Numbered from the stretch's first letter, positions 26,034 to 36,445 are shown. The stretch: DNA of 64,000 nt from Pseudoalteromonas sp. Scap06 (GCF_013394165.1 NZ_CP041331.1:124001-188000); one strand, 5' to 3'. Numbers and translations are program-made. The notes: generated by a model not told the origin, from the sequence alone.

Positions 26034-28961
26034 TTAAAAACGGTAGTTTATGCCCGCATAATAACGTCTTCCCGAATAGCTTGAGTTTAATAACCGAGAC
26101 TCTGTATCGTTACCTAGGCGCTTTACCGACTCAGATTTAGTTAAATTAATCACAGCGGCTGTCAGGCTCAAGTCCTCTAATAAAGTAATTGATGCATTTA
26201 CATCAACTTGCTCGTATGGGTCTTGATACACGTTTAAACCACTATTTAAACCCAACACGGTTTCTCCGCGTTTGTTATAAGAAGCACGAATATTAAAAGC
26301 ATCTCCCTCATAATATATCGAGGTATTGTACTGGTACTTAGCACTGCCAATTAACGGCGATTTACCAAACTCTTTACCATCTACTTCTACATCTGCCTTA
26401 TTGGTTTTGTTAAAAGTGTAGTTTGCGTAAAAACCAAAACCACTATCAAAGGCATGCTGTATAAATACTTCAGCCCCTTTAGATACAGCATCAGTGCCAT
26501 TGCCTACGGTGCTATATGGCAATACAGTAATATTTCCCGAATCAACTATGCCCTCTTTACCAGCAAAATCTTGCTGTACATCAATAACTAAGGGAACAAC
26601 AAAATTATCAACCGTTTTATGAAACAGTGCTAAACCAACAGCAGAGCCTTCGCTGTAATAATATTCAATAGATAAATCAGCTTGCACCGACTCGAACGGT
26701 TTTAAGTTTTTATTACCGCCACTGCCACTAAAACCCGGAATTTCATTAAATTCAGCTCTGTCGTCGGCCCACTCATCTGAGACAAACGTAATGCGTTGTT
26801 GCGCACCTAAATCGGCATAATCAGGGCGAGACATTACTTTTGCAATAGCGCCGCGCACAACAATATCTTCGCTGGCATCCCATGCAATATTAAAGCTAGG
26901 TAAAATTTGGGTATCGGTATTCTCTTGAGTAATGAGTTGATAATCTTCAACAAATCTATCGTCTCCGGTTACCGCCTCCCCGCTTTCATCGTCAGTATGA
27001 TCCAGCAAATATGTGTACAGATCGGTTGATGATGTCATGGTTTTCGTGCGAACAACACGTACCCCTAAATTACCGCGCACGCTATCAAATTCAAAATCAC
27101 CTTGTAGATAAAATGCCGCTATTTGCTCTTCAATATCATAAATGAAATTATCCTCTTTACGCGTATACGGCACATAATTACTGGTCACAATATCGCGGTA
27201 TTTATCCCAATCAATGCCGGGCATTTGATTTATATTAAAACCACCCGCAATATTACCTTCGTTGATAAACACATCTTGTGCTAGTGGCATACCGTTATTC
27301 CACTGGTAACTATCAAAGCGTGTGATCCCACCCTCACTGGCTTCTGCTGCGGCAATATCAAAATTAGGATCTAAAAAGAAGGTATTACCGGTTTCGCGGT
27401 GAAGCGAAGCTTCTCGATACTTAACCCCTGTTTTAATTGTTCTTAAAATGCCCCAATCGGTATAAATATCAAAATCAGCTTGGTAGTAATCTTCTTCAAG
27501 TTCACTACGCACAAAACTTGAATTTGACGAACCCGGATCGCGCCCACCACCCACACCATTGAGTAAGTTAGCTAACGTATTTGGATCTATATTTAAACTA
27601 ATATCGTTCTCATTAATTTTCCAACCCGCTGTTTTAGCGGCATTTTCTATGCGGTTTTCATTTTCACCCGCGTTAGAACTTTTATAAGCTGCTTCCCAAC
27701 TCTCTTTCGGGCCACCTTCAGAACGTGTATTACCCGCCACAAAACGGGCTTTGAAGTAATCACCTTCGTAGGTTAAGTTGAGATCAAAAGTGTCAGAGGT
27801 TGACTCTTCACGCACATAGCTGCCTCGCATCCACGGCAATTGCATATCATTTTCTATGCCACTTGCAGCTGCATCAAATTGCATTCCATTAACTATCGTG
27901 CCCGACTCATCCAAACTTACATCGGTTAAAAAGTCAGGATTTAAAGACCACTCAGGTATATCAATCACCGATTCAGTTCTATTTTTATCAAGTGAAAATC
28001 CAAAATAGTTAAAACCAATTTCTACTCGGCTAGTTGGGCGCCACTGCGTGCTAAATTGTATCCCTTCTCGCTCACGTAATTCGTTTACAATTGAACCTCG
28101 AACCACTTGAGGAAACCAGACATTGTCATAATTATTGCCTTGAGAATCGCTTACTGAACCCCACTGATTATTATTTTCAATCGGTGCGCCATTAACATCA
28201 ACCGGGTTATCGCCGGCAAAGCGCCACACATTTGCATCGGTGCCACCCGAAAGAGAGCGGTTAGTGCGTGTTTGTGAGGTATAACCAAACAACACACCAA
28301 AAGTATCAGCATCGTTCTTCCAAGAATAAAGTGCGGTTACTTGGGGCTCTGATTCTTCAGTTACATCGGCATAAGTGCTTTCAATATTAATCACCCCTGA
28401 GTTTGCATCCATACTTAGCGGTTTACGACTATGCATTAATACCGTGCCGCCCACTCCACCTTCATCTAAACGTGCCTCTGGCGATTTATACACTTCCACA
28501 CTTTCAATCATGGCTGAGGGGAGTAATGCATAATCAAACGAACGAGATGGCTCTCCTGGTGATGACGCAATAAAATTACCATTTAACTGAGAAAAGGTGA
28601 GTTCAGATGATAACCCCCTAATACTAACTGATGAGCCCTCGCCTCCGTCACGGTCAATAACCACTCCGGGTACACGTTGTAATGAGTCGGCGACGTTCTT
28701 ATCAGGAAACTTACCAATGTCTTCAGCTGTAATCGCATCAACCACAGAGCTAGACAAACGTTTTATATCTAAATTAGCCGCCATACTGGAACGAATACCA
28801 CGCACCTCTATTACTTCCATATCTTTACTTTTTAATGCTTTATCTTCAGCTTCATCCGCATATGCGTGATTAAACACAGATAAAATAGAGATACACAGCG
28901 TTGATTTAACAAAACGTGGAAGTGAGTGAGCAGAGGTTTGAGTTATCCGATGAGCGGTCAT
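26034..28961 (-). CDS. Large TonB-dependent outer-membrane receptor (Caulobacter/Xanthomonas type)
   Basis: This is a 975-aa receptor. A signal peptide at about residues 1-35 ends near NHAYADEA. A TonB-box-like MEVIEVRGIR follows and then the plug domain: SVVDAITAEDIGKFPDKNVAD, SLQRVPGVVIDRDGGEG, SVSIRGL, VEVYKSPEA and EGGVGGTVLMHSRKP. The rest is beta-barrel, ending RRYYAGINYRF with the terminal Phe for BAM recognition. This subfamily (TIGR01782 type) usually imports oligosaccharides or similar nutrients, but no sugar-use gene is adjacent, so the substrate is unknown. The ORF opens at 29015; the MTAHRITQ start (28961) gives a proper signal peptide. Confidence 0.9.
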   Translation of the reverse strand: MTAHRITQTSAHSLPRFVKSTLCISILSVFNHAYADEAEDKALKSKDMEVIEVRGIRSSMAANLDIKRLSSSVVDAITAEDIGKFPDKNVADSLQRVPGVVIDRDGGEGSSVSIRGLSSELTFSQLNGNFIASSPGEPSRSFDYALLPSAMIESVEVYKSPEARLDEGGVGGTVLMHSRKPLSMDANSGVINIESTYADVTEESEPQVTALYSWKNDADTFGVLFGYTSQTRTNRSLSGGTDANVWRFAGDNPVDVNGAPIENNNQWGSVSDSQGNNYDNVWFPQVVRGSIVNELREREGIQFSTQWRPTSRVEIGFNYFGFSLDKNRTESVIDIPEWSLNPDFLTDVSLDESGTIVNGMQFDAAASGIENDMQLPWMRGSYVREESTSDTFDLNLTYEGDYFKARFVAGNTRSEGGPKESWEAAYKSSNAGENENRIENAAKTAGWKINENDISLNIDPNTLANLLNGVGGGRDPGSSNSSFVRSELEEDYYQADFDIYTDWGILRTIKTGVKYREASLHRETGNTFFLDPNFDIAAAEASEGGITRFDSYQWNNGMPLAQDVFINEGNIAGGFNINQMPGIDWDKYRDIVTSNYVPYTRKEDNFIYDIEEQIAAFYLQGDFEFDSVRGNLGVRVVRTKTMTSSTDLYTYLLDHTDDESGEAVTGDDRFVEDYQLITQENTDTQILPSFNIAWDASEDIVVRGAIAKVMSRPDYADLGAQQRITFVSDEWADDRAEFNEIPGFSGSGGNKNLKPFESVQADLSIEYYYSEGSAVGLALFHKTVDNFVVPLVIDVQQDFAGKEGIVDSGNITVLPYSTVGNGTDAVSKGAEVFIQHAFDSGFGFYANYTFNKTNKADVEVDGKEFGKSPLIGSAKYQYNTSIYYEGDAFNIRASYNKRGETVLGLNSGLNVYQDPYEQVDVNASITLLEDLSLTAAVINLTKSESVKRLGNDTESRLLNSSYSGRRYYAGINYRF

Positions 28962-29215
28962 AGTTTTAACAGTTCCATTTAAAATACAGTTAATACTTAA
29001 AGGTGAGCGTACCAAGGAAAGATGGTACGAAAAAAGTAGCTGTATTTTACATAACCAAGCTTAATAGCTTGTTAATGCAAACTGACGAATAAATGAATGC
29101 TGTCTCAATAAGTAACCTACTCTAATAAAAGTAGGTAGTTAAGCCGCAAAATGGCTATTTAGCTGCTTATAAAAGGGCATAAAAAGGAATGACGCGATTA
29201 AACAGCAATACGCCG

Positions 29216-30031
29216 TTATTTTTTAGCGCTAATCGCCTGAATATAATAGCCTAAACTCGCATGAGAAAGCTCACCTATATGGCTGGTAACTAACTCTCCT
29301 TGGCTATTATAAAACAAGGTGGTTGGTAAGCCTGCAGCACCGGATTCGCGACTCACATTACTGCTTTGGTCAAAAAACACATGATTAAGGTCGAGTTGCT
29401 GTTCATTAAGGAACGCTTTTACCGTGTGTAAGTCTTCACCTTGATTGACAAACGCCACCGTAATATTTGAGTTATTTTTTTGAGCAGCTTGTAGCACTGG
29501 CATTTCTTTTCGACACGGCGGACACCACGACGCCCAAAAATTAATAACCACAGGCTTACCTTTAAAGTTTTGTAAATTAACTTGCTGCCCTTGCATATTA
29601 TGCACAACCGATTGCGGTAATTGCACACCCGTTTGATAAATAGACAATGCAAAGTTAGGAATAATCATTGAACAAAAACCTACAAACCCAGCAATAGCGT
29701 AGTTTTTCATTACCGCTTTTTTACCACGCGCATAAAACGCTAAAATAACTATACCGCTTAGCCAGCCATAATAACCAATAAAGCCACCGTCGCTAATATT
29801 AAAAAGCTGCCACCAATTACCTTGATAAGCATCCCACATAGTAAACACAAACGCTAAACGCGAGACTAAAAAGCCCACCACAATTGCTTTAAAAACCGTA
29901 TCTAAAATTGCTTTTTGTAATGGATGTTGGCGCGTCAATAAATAGGTAAGCCCCCAAAAAATGCCTAAACCTAAAAAAATAATTAACTGAGAAATGGAAA
30001 TAACCAAAGGCCCAAGAGAAATACTTAACAT
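29216..30031 (-). CDS. Membrane-anchored TlpA-type thiol-disulfide oxidoreductase with Lgt-like membrane domain
   Basis: This is a 271-aa protein. The N-terminal half (about residues 1-125) has four hydrophobic segments; WQLFNISDGGFIGYYGWLSG and LAFYARGKKA recall the prolipoprotein diacylglyceryl transferase (Lgt) membrane core. The C-terminal half (about 130-271) is a thioredoxin fold of the TlpA/ResA kind with GKPVVINFWASWCPPCRKEM and the cis-Pro in GAAGLPTTLFYN. The redox domain should face the periplasm and act in disulfide exchange. Catalytic residues of true Lgt are not evident, so the membrane half is probably an anchor or electron relay. Confidence 0.8.
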   Translation of the reverse strand: MLSISLGPLVISISQLIIFLGLGIFWGLTYLLTRQHPLQKAILDTVFKAIVVGFLVSRLAFVFTMWDAYQGNWWQLFNISDGGFIGYYGWLSGIVILAFYARGKKAVMKNYAIAGFVGFCSMIIPNFALSIYQTGVQLPQSVVHNMQGQQVNLQNFKGKPVVINFWASWCPPCRKEMPVLQAAQKNNSNITVAFVNQGEDLHTVKAFLNEQQLDLNHVFFDQSSNVSRESGAAGLPTTLFYNSQGELVTSHIGELSHASLGYYIQAISAKK

Positions 30032-30185
30032 TGCTACCGACTTCTTATAATGTATTTAAGTACCTAAAATAACGAGTACCAGCGTGAATTAAATGCCAAC
30101 AATAACATAATGTAAGCTGTACTGATTATTAATAACGCATAATAAATTATGTATACCAGCAGCAATATATAACCTAGTTACCTAG

Positions 30186-30905
30186 TTAACCTTGTTGCTG
30201 TATGTACTCCAATGCAGTCATTTTTTTATAACTTACATTTGAGTGCAGTACATGAGTAGGTTCAGGGTCAACAATTTCAATTGGAATAGCATAATTACGT
30301 GCAATCTCTAGTGCCATTTGGGTAATGTTTACACTAAAAGAGGTACCCATAAATACCATTTTATCGGCATTCATCATTCGCTGCTGCGCCTCAGTAATAC
30401 GGTATAGCACGGTGTAATATTCATCAAATAACAGCACAAAGGGCTTTAGAGAATGATTAAGCTTAGGCTGGTTATTTTCAATATTGAATAGCTCCAGTAA
30501 AGAGCGATGTAAGTTGCTCTCATCAACATTATCCCAAGGAGTTGTTTGTGGTGTAACGTCATCGCCCTGATGATGAAACAGCGTCATTTGATCAAGCCGT
30601 CCATGAATCGCAATAAAATTTTTATTACCCGCCTTACCATCAAGCCCATCAATATTTTGGGTAATTAAGTTTTTATCACTAAGCCAATGATGTACTTCAT
30701 TAGGACCATGATGACGATAAGTTGCAAAACGATGATAATACCAAGCTAAAAACTCACTCGGGTTATTTTCATACATGGCACGAGTGGCCATTTCCATAGG
30801 CGTATAATTTTTACTACCAATGGTCCAAAAGCCATCTTCACCACGAAAAGTAGGAATACCACTAGCAGCACTCACACCAGCCCCAGTAATGTATAACGTA
30901 TTCAT
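30186..30905 (-). CDS. Sir2-family NAD-dependent deacylase lacking zinc cysteines
   Basis: This is a 239-aa sirtuin-like protein. The NAD-binding motifs are kept: ITGAGVSAASGIPTFRG at about residues 4-21, LITQNIDGLDGKAG near 85, the catalytic His in FIAIHGRLDQ near 104, and MGTSFSVNIT near 195. No cysteine occurs anywhere after the chosen start, so the usual structural Zn(Cys)4 site is absent; an FHHQGDD stretch stands at that place. Deacylase or ADP-ribosyltransferase activity is a family inference. The ATG at 30905 gives the normal N-terminus, and AAGAGA lies upstream; the longer ORF starts at 30926. Confidence 0.82.
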   Translation of the reverse strand: MNTLYITGAGVSAASGIPTFRGEDGFWTIGSKNYTPMEMATRAMYENNPSEFLAWYYHRFATYRHHGPNEVHHWLSDKNLITQNIDGLDGKAGNKNFIAIHGRLDQMTLFHHQGDDVTPQTTPWDNVDESNLHRSLLELFNIENNQPKLNHSLKPFVLLFDEYYTVLYRITEAQQRMMNADKMVFMGTSFSVNITQMALEIARNYAIPIEIVDPEPTHVLHSNVSYKKMTALEYIQQQG

Positions 30906-31186
30906 AAAGCAATCTCTTACATTCAATAAACTTATAATACTTTATAACATTGTAAATTTGAGACTTTTACTCTTTTGCTATTAAATTATTTAGGCTCCGA
31001 TGATTAGCTGAAAATAATTTAGGATACCAAAAAAGTTCTTTATATTTTTAGTTCCGCTCAAGTGCACTCCAAATCTTTCTTTAATTATTGACATACTGGA
31101 AACTATGGTAACAATTAGCAACAACTAATTAGTCGCAATACACTTGGCTTTCTAATAAAAACAGATAGATAATCTTTTTAAAGCAA

Positions 31187-31432
31187 CTAACCCATTAATC
31201 TCACATACTTTTCAGCCAGTTCGTCTATACTTTCCCGATGATTAGGGTCGGGCTTTATGCAGTCAATGGGGCATACACTGACGCACGTTGGCTTGTCGTA
31301 ATGACCCACACATTCGGTGCATTTTTCAGGGTCTATTTGGTAAATTTTAGCGCCCATATAAATGGCTTCATTTGGGCACTCTGGATCGCACATGTCACAG
31401 TTAATGCACTTGCTGTTTATGAGTAAAGCCAT
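31187..31432 (-). CDS. yfhL: YfhL-type 2[4Fe-4S] ferredoxin
   Basis: This is an 81-aa ferredoxin. The first cluster motif is CINCDMCDPECPNEA; the second is CTECVGHYDKPTCVSVCP, with the eight-residue insertion between Cys typical of the Alvin/YfhL type. The short C-terminal helix (SIDELAEKYVRLM) is also standard. It follows trhP by only 14 nt, which suggests one transcript and that it feeds electrons to that enzyme. Confidence 0.92.
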   Translation of the reverse strand: MALLINSKCINCDMCDPECPNEAIYMGAKIYQIDPEKCTECVGHYDKPTCVSVCPIDCIKPDPNHRESIDELAEKYVRLMG

Positions 31433-31446
31433 GATTAAACTCTCTA

Positions 31447-32835
31447 TTATGAAACAGCTTGTTTGAAAGGATTGCGGGTATCTTGGTTTTCATCCAAATT
31501 TCGCATCAGTATCGCGTGCTCTAAATCGATAGTGTCAGGCAGTGGAATTTTTACAATGTGGCCTGAACCTTTGGCATCGGTGATGCTTTCGCCTTTTTTA
31601 TTTTCCATACTTTCTAGGGTAAAACTAATATTGCCTTTCGGCGTCATTAGCTCTAATGAATGGCCAACACAAAACTTATTTTTTACATCTATTTCAACCA
31701 AACCATTAGCATTTCGCCCTAGTACCTCACCTACAAATTGCTGCTTGGTAGAAACTGAATGGCCGTATTCGTAATTTTGATAATCTTGGTGGGCGTGGCG
31801 CTTTAAAAATCCTTCGGTGTAACCACGGTGCGCTAGGTTCTCAAGAGTTTTGAATAAATCAGCATCGAATGGTTTACCTGCGACGGCATCGTCAATCGCT
31901 TTACGATACACCTGAGCGGTACGCGCAACATAATAAAATGACTTAGTACGCCCTTCTATTTTTAAGCTATGCACCCCCATTTTTGTTAGCTGCTCTACGT
32001 ATTGCACGGCGCGTAAGTCTTTTGAGTTCATGATATAAGTACCATGCTCGTCTTCAAATGCGGGCATATATTCACCGGGGCGACCTTGCTCTTCTAGCAT
32101 AAAAACATCGTTGCTTGGCGCGCCTTCACCTAACGTAGGTATAACCGTTTTAGGATCGATTTTATGTACCATTTCACCGGTTTCGTTCTCAGTGCCAGGT
32201 TTAACATCGTATTCCCAACGACACGCATTAGTGCATGTACCTTGGTTAGGATCGCGTTTATTAATATAGCCTGAGAGTAAACAGCGCCCTGAATAGGCCA
32301 TACACAGAGCACCATGAACAAATACTTCTAGCTCTGTTTCTGGGCATAAAGAGCGAATTTCACTTATTTCTTCAAGCGATAACTCGCGAGATAAAATTAC
32401 CCGCTCAATACCCTGTTTTGCCCAAAACAATACACTGGCATAGTTTACTGCATTAGCTTGTACTGAAAGGTGAATGGGCATATCAGGCCATTTTTCACGC
32501 ACTAACATAATTAAGCCAGGATCGGACATGATCAATGCATCCGGCTTCATAGCAATTACTGGCTCTATATCACGTAAATACGATTTCACTTTCGCATTGT
32601 GTGGGGCAATATTAGACACTACATAAAACTTTTTATTTAGCGCATGAGCTTCGTTAATACCTATTTGTAAAGTATCTAAATCAAATTCATTATTGCGAAC
32701 CCTTAAACTGTAACGAGGTTGGCCGGCATAAACAGCGTCTGCCCCATAGGCAAAGGCATAACGCATGTTTTTTAAGCTACCTGCTGGGCAAAGTAGTTCA
32801 GGAATAAACGGGGTTGAAGAAGTAACTGCTGACAT
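31447..32835 (-). CDS. trhP: tRNA uridine-34 hydroxylation protein TrhP (YegQ, U32 peptidase family)
   Basis: This is a 462-aa U32-family protein, colinear with E. coli YegQ by eye: ELLCPAGSLKNMRYAFAYGA, QPRYSLRVRNNEF, SDPGLIMLVREKWP, VFVHGALCMAYSGRCLLSGY with its Cys, and the GTCTNACRWEY cluster-binding Cys. TrhP is known to hydroxylate U34 of certain tRNAs to 5-hydroxyuridine, using prephenate and an Fe-S cluster. GGAG six nt before the ATG at 32835 fixes the start; the ORF opens at 32850. The next gene is the ferredoxin. Confidence 0.93.
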   Translation of the reverse strand: MSAVTSSTPFIPELLCPAGSLKNMRYAFAYGADAVYAGQPRYSLRVRNNEFDLDTLQIGINEAHALNKKFYVVSNIAPHNAKVKSYLRDIEPVIAMKPDALIMSDPGLIMLVREKWPDMPIHLSVQANAVNYASVLFWAKQGIERVILSRELSLEEISEIRSLCPETELEVFVHGALCMAYSGRCLLSGYINKRDPNQGTCTNACRWEYDVKPGTENETGEMVHKIDPKTVIPTLGEGAPSNDVFMLEEQGRPGEYMPAFEDEHGTYIMNSKDLRAVQYVEQLTKMGVHSLKIEGRTKSFYYVARTAQVYRKAIDDAVAGKPFDADLFKTLENLAHRGYTEGFLKRHAHQDYQNYEYGHSVSTKQQFVGEVLGRNANGLVEIDVKNKFCVGHSLELMTPKGNISFTLESMENKKGESITDAKGSGHIVKIPLPDTIDLEHAILMRNLDENQDTRNPFKQAVS

Positions 32836-32920
32836 GTGCGCTCCATACATCGAACCGAGTTCAAGCCGGTTGCATGAATAGTTAAGGGAAATAAAGCGCG
32901 CAAGTATAATGAGTGGTCAA

Positions 32921-32957
32921 AAGAGAAACTTTGATCGAGATCATCAAAATTTCTCTT
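32921..32957 (-). terminator. Long hairpin after the PAS chemotaxis gene
   Basis: AAGAGAAA / TTTCTCTT outer arms (8 bp), one mismatch, then TTTGAT / ATCAAA inner arms with a 7-nt loop. On the minus strand it ends in CTCTTTTG, a modest T tract. It lies 33 bp past the stop at 32990 and before trhP, so it could also act on the trhP leader. Confidence 0.5.
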
Positions 32958-32989
32958 CTGTGTTAAAAATGAAGAGAAGCAAATTTAAG

Positions 32990-34315
32990 TTATTTTTTAC
33001 TACTTAATTGATTAGAAAATTGGCTAACGGCATCAACAACTTGTTGTGCGCCTTTTTTAATGTCACTCATTACAACACCAGATTCTTTGGAGAGTTCGAG
33101 TCCTTGTTGCGCTTTATTTCTACCTTGCTCTATAACAGCAACAGTGGCTTGAGTTAAGTTTTGATTTTGCTGTACAACATCCACAATTTCTTCGGTAGCT
33201 TTACTGGTTCTTGAGGCAAGCAAACGGACTTCATCAGCGACTACAGCGAAACCGCGACCCTGCTCACCAGCTCTTGCAGCCTCAATAGCTGCATTAAGTG
33301 CTAGTAAGTTGGTTTGGTCAGCAATACTGCTAATGCTTTGCACTATGCTCGCTATCAGTTGCGATTGTTTATCTAACGCTGAAATTTCTTGGGCTGTTTG
33401 CTCCATTTGCACCGACAGCTCGTTCATAACCTGTGCGGTTTTTTGTACCACTTCTGCGCCCTTATCCGCGTTATTATCAGTTTCAATTGAAGTGCCATGC
33501 GCAATATTCGCCGCTTGTTCTGTGGCCAGTTCTTTTTCTACTTGGTCTGTGATCACAGTAGCAAATTTAACTACTTTATAAAGCTCATTTGCTTCATTAA
33601 AAATCGGATTATACGACGCTTCTAACCACACTTCATTACCATGCTTATCAATACGTTTAAATCTGCCGGCAATGAACTCGCCATTTCGCAGGCGCTGCCA
33701 AAAGGCTTGGTACTCTTTACTGCTGGCCTCTTGTTCGGTACAAAACATTCCATGGTGCTTACCTGAAACTTCTTGCTTTGAATAACCCATACTTTTTAAG
33801 AAGTTGTCATTAACACGCAGAACCATACCCTGAGTATCGAACTCAATAACCGCTGTTGAACGATGCAATGCTTTGATTAAATCTTCGTTTTCTCTCGAGC
33901 TTTCAATTATTTGTGTAAGCACAGTGCAATGCAGGGTTAAATACTCAAGCTGACCTTGCTCATTTTTTATCGGGTGTAAAATACAGCGTAACCAATCTCG
34001 TTGTCCGTTTTGGTGGGATACTTGAATAGCGCCAGCAAAATGTTCGGCTTTACTTAACGCTTTTTTAAAGGCATGAAAATCAGCGTTATTTCTAGCGTTT
34101 TCTGGAATAAAATCTAAAATCTTTTTATTGAGTATTTGGCTATTTGAGTAATTAAATTCCCGTTCAAAGTTTTTATTTTGTCTTAATATTGCACCTTGCT
34201 TATCAAGCTCCAATACCAACATCTCACTATCTAAACTTTGCTTAACCTGCTCTCCTACAGAAAGCTTACTTTGTAAATCAGCAATTTGATTTTTTAAAGA
34301 TTGGTTAAAAAACAT
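32990..34315 (-). CDS. Soluble PAS-PAS methyl-accepting chemotaxis transducer
   Basis: This is a 441-aa protein without membrane segments. An N-terminal coiled coil (about residues 5-25) is followed by PAS domains at about 28-140 and 150-262 ([37 protein letters not shown], with an FxAGxF-type [10 protein letters not shown] strand) and then a short MCP signalling domain. The latter has the intact tip [20 protein letters not shown] and [17 protein letters not shown]. The layout resembles Aer2/BdlA-like cytoplasmic sensors of redox or energy state. Heme or flavin binding cannot be read safely. AAGG lies upstream of the ATG. Confidence 0.9.
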   Translation of the reverse strand: MFFNQSLKNQIADLQSKLSVGEQVKQSLDSEMLVLELDKQGAILRQNKNFEREFNYSNSQILNKKILDFIPENARNNADFHAFKKALSKAEHFAGAIQVSHQNGQRDWLRCILHPIKNEQGQLEYLTLHCTVLTQIIESSRENEDLIKALHRSTAVIEFDTQGMVLRVNDNFLKSMGYSKQEVSGKHHGMFCTEQEASSKEYQAFWQRLRNGEFIAGRFKRIDKHGNEVWLEASYNPIFNEANELYKVVKFATVITDQVEKELATEQAANIAHGTSIETDNNADKGAEVVQKTAQVMNELSVQMEQTAQEISALDKQSQLIASIVQSISSIADQTNLLALNAAIEAARAGEQGRGFAVVADEVRLLASRTSKATEEIVDVVQQNQNLTQATVAVIEQGRNKAQQGLELSKESGVVMSDIKKGAQQVVDAVSQFSNQLSSKK

Positions 34316-34531
34316 ATATTTACCTTAATTTTTGCATGTACTCGACCTGCATTTGGATCCATATAAAAGTGTATATTTAACAAAAGTCACACCATTTAGA
34401 TAAAAAAGTATAGTTCAAGTTTATGAACATATAATAAATGTAAAAACATTGTTTTTAGTTCATAAATACAAGCTAGCAAATTTAAAAAGTTGGAAAAGTA
34501 GAATAAATTAGGTTTTTTTAACTAAAACGCG

Positions 34532-34537
34532 TATAAT
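34532..34537 (+). promoter_or_regulatory. Probable ndk promoter -10
   Basis: A perfect TATAAT sits in the small palindrome CGCGTATAATTCGCG about 50 bp before the ndk start. No strong -35 is seen. Confidence 0.45.
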
Positions 34538-34586
34538 TCGCGCCCGTTAATATTCAACCTTTTATTTAAATTATTGGAGCACAAAG

Positions 34587-35018
34587 ATGGCTTTAGAGCG
34601 TACTTTTTCAATCGTAAAACCTGATGCAGTTGCTAAAAACCACATCGGCGCAATCTACAACCGTTTCGAAACTGCGGGTCTTAAAATCGTTGCAGCTAAA
34701 ATGGTTCACCTTTCACAAGAGAAAGCTGAAGGTTTCTACGCTGAACACAGCGAACGTCCTTTCTTTGGCGCTTTAGTATCTTTCATGACTTCTGGCCCAG
34801 TAATGGTTACCGTTCTTGAAGGCGAAAACGCTGTTCTTAAAAACCGTGAAATCATGGGTGCTACTAACCCTGCTGAAGCACTAGCTGGCACTTTACGTGC
34901 AGACTACGCTGATAGCATCGACGAAAATGCGGTTCACGGTTCTGACGCTGTTGAATCTGCTGCTCGCGAAATCGCGTACTTCTTCGCTGACGAAGAACTT
35001 TGCCCACGTACTCGTTAA
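34587..35018 (+). CDS. ndk: Nucleoside diphosphate kinase
   Basis: This is a 143-aa enzyme that transfers the gamma phosphate between nucleoside triphosphates and diphosphates through a phosphohistidine. Signatures are the N-terminal [14 protein letters not shown], the [14 protein letters not shown] segment, the [17 protein letters not shown] loop and the active-site His in [12 protein letters not shown] (about residue 117). The length equals the E. coli enzyme. TTGGAG lies 8 nt upstream. Codon choice looks optimised, as for a highly expressed gene. It starts the conserved ndk-rlmN-pilW-rodZ-ispG-hisS block. Confidence 0.97.
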   Translation: MALERTFSIVKPDAVAKNHIGAIYNRFETAGLKIVAAKMVHLSQEKAEGFYAEHSERPFFGALVSFMTSGPVMVTVLEGENAVLKNREIMGATNPAEALAGTLRADYADSIDENAVHGSDAVESAAREIAYFFADEELCPRTR

Positions 35019-35054
35019 TTCGAGTTCACAGCTAACCCTGTGATGCAAAGTATG

Positions 35055-35078
35055 AAAAGGGCTTTCGAGCCCTTTTTT
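35055..35078 (+). terminator. Intrinsic terminator of ndk
   Basis: AAAAGGGCT-TTCG-AGCCCTTTTTT: a 9-bp stem with a stable UUCG-type tetraloop and a T tract. Confidence 0.92.
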
Positions 35079-35201
35079 AGTCATTACGTAAAGTATTAGC
35101 CGTTTATTTATGATGTTTTACTTAATGATTATAGTGGATGAATTGTGTACAATTCGTCCTTGTAAATTTTTACCATCACCGCCACCGATTGAGGTTGTTA
35201 C

Positions 35202-36332
35202 ATGACCGAGCAAAAAAAGATTAACTTATTAGATTTAAACCGAGATGCAATGCGAGAGCTATTTGTATCATTCGGTGAAAAGCCATTCCGTGGCGATCAG
35301 GTGATGAAATGGATTTATCATTTTGGCGTAGATAATTTCGACGAAATGAGTAACGTAAACAAAAAGCTAAAAGAAAAGCTTAAAAATGAATGCGAAATTG
35401 TTGCACCAGAAATATCAGTTCGCCAACAAGCCAGCGACGGTACCATCAAATACGCACTCGTGTTAGAAGGCGGTCAAGAAGTTGAAGCAGTTTGGATCCC
35501 AGAAAAAGATCGCGCCACCTTGTGTGTATCTTCTCAAGTGGGCTGTGCACTAGAATGTACTTTTTGCTCAACGGCTCAACAAGGCTTTAACCGTAACTTA
35601 AAAGTGTCTGAAATTATCGGCCAAGTATGGCGAGTAGCCAAAGATATTGGCCTAGATGGCAACAGCGAAAAACGTCCTGTCACTAACGTAGTGATGATGG
35701 GTATGGGCGAGCCGTTACTTAACGTTAAAAACGTGGTACCTGCAATGGAATTAATGATGGACGACTGGGGCTTTGGTTTATCTAAACGCCGCGTTACATT
35801 AAGCACCTCAGGTGTGGTACCTGCCCTTGATTTATTGAAAGAAAAAATAGACGTAGCACTGGCAATTTCACTGCATGCGCCAGATAACGCCCTGCGTGAC
35901 ATTTTAGTACCGATCAATAAAAAATACCCAATTGAAGAGTTTTTAGCTGCGTGTCGTCGTTACATTGACGGTTCAAAAGCCAACAAAGATGTGACTATTG
36001 AATATGTAATGCTTAACGGCGTTAACGATAGTACTGATCAAGCTCATGAACTGGTTAAAACGTTAAAAGGAACACCCTCTAAGGTTAACCTTATTCCATT
36101 TAATCCATTCCCAGGTAATGAATATACTCGTTCAAGCAACAGTCGAATTGATCGTTTCTCTAAAGTATTACAAGCTGCGGGTATTACCTGTATTGTTCGT
36201 CGTACCCGAGGAGATGACATTGACGCTGCCTGCGGCCAGTTAGCTGGCGATGTTGTAGACCGTACGAAGCGTATGGCGAAAAAGAAAATGCGTGATGACA
36301 ATGCAATTGCAGTGAATATTCATCAAGCCTAA
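35202..36332 (+). CDS. rlmN: 23S rRNA/tRNA (adenine-C2) methyltransferase RlmN
   Basis: This is a 376-aa radical-SAM enzyme that methylates A2503 of 23S rRNA and A37 of some tRNAs. The CxxxCxxC cluster motif is visible in [20 protein letters not shown] (about residues 113-132). [14 protein letters not shown], the ISLHAPD strand and the second catalytic Cys in [18 protein letters not shown] near residue 350 are also present. The start ATG has GAGG about 8 nt upstream. GAATTG-TGTA-CAATTC, a palindrome about 50 bp before the start, overlaps a possible TACAAT -10. Confidence 0.96.
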   Translation: MTEQKKINLLDLNRDAMRELFVSFGEKPFRGDQVMKWIYHFGVDNFDEMSNVNKKLKEKLKNECEIVAPEISVRQQASDGTIKYALVLEGGQEVEAVWIPEKDRATLCVSSQVGCALECTFCSTAQQGFNRNLKVSEIIGQVWRVAKDIGLDGNSEKRPVTNVVMMGMGEPLLNVKNVVPAMELMMDDWGFGLSKRRVTLSTSGVVPALDLLKEKIDVALAISLHAPDNALRDILVPINKKYPIEEFLAACRRYIDGSKANKDVTIEYVMLNGVNDSTDQAHELVKTLKGTPSKVNLIPFNPFPGNEYTRSSNSRIDRFSKVLQAAGITCIVRRTRGDDIDAACGQLAGDVVDRTKRMAKKKMRDDNAIAVNIHQA

Positions 36333-36445
36333 TTTTTGAGTAATCAAGAGCCTTTGTGATATATCGTTTATTTTTAAATAAATGATGCAACACAAAGGCT
36401 TTGAGGTAAGATAGAGGTTATGGATATAAATAAAGAGACAAAGTA

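Noticed and set aside
29115..29136. ACCTACT / AGTAGGT hairpin after the Lgt-TlpA gene
   Set aside because: The stem is only 7 bp and no T tract follows on the minus strand, so it was not called a terminator.
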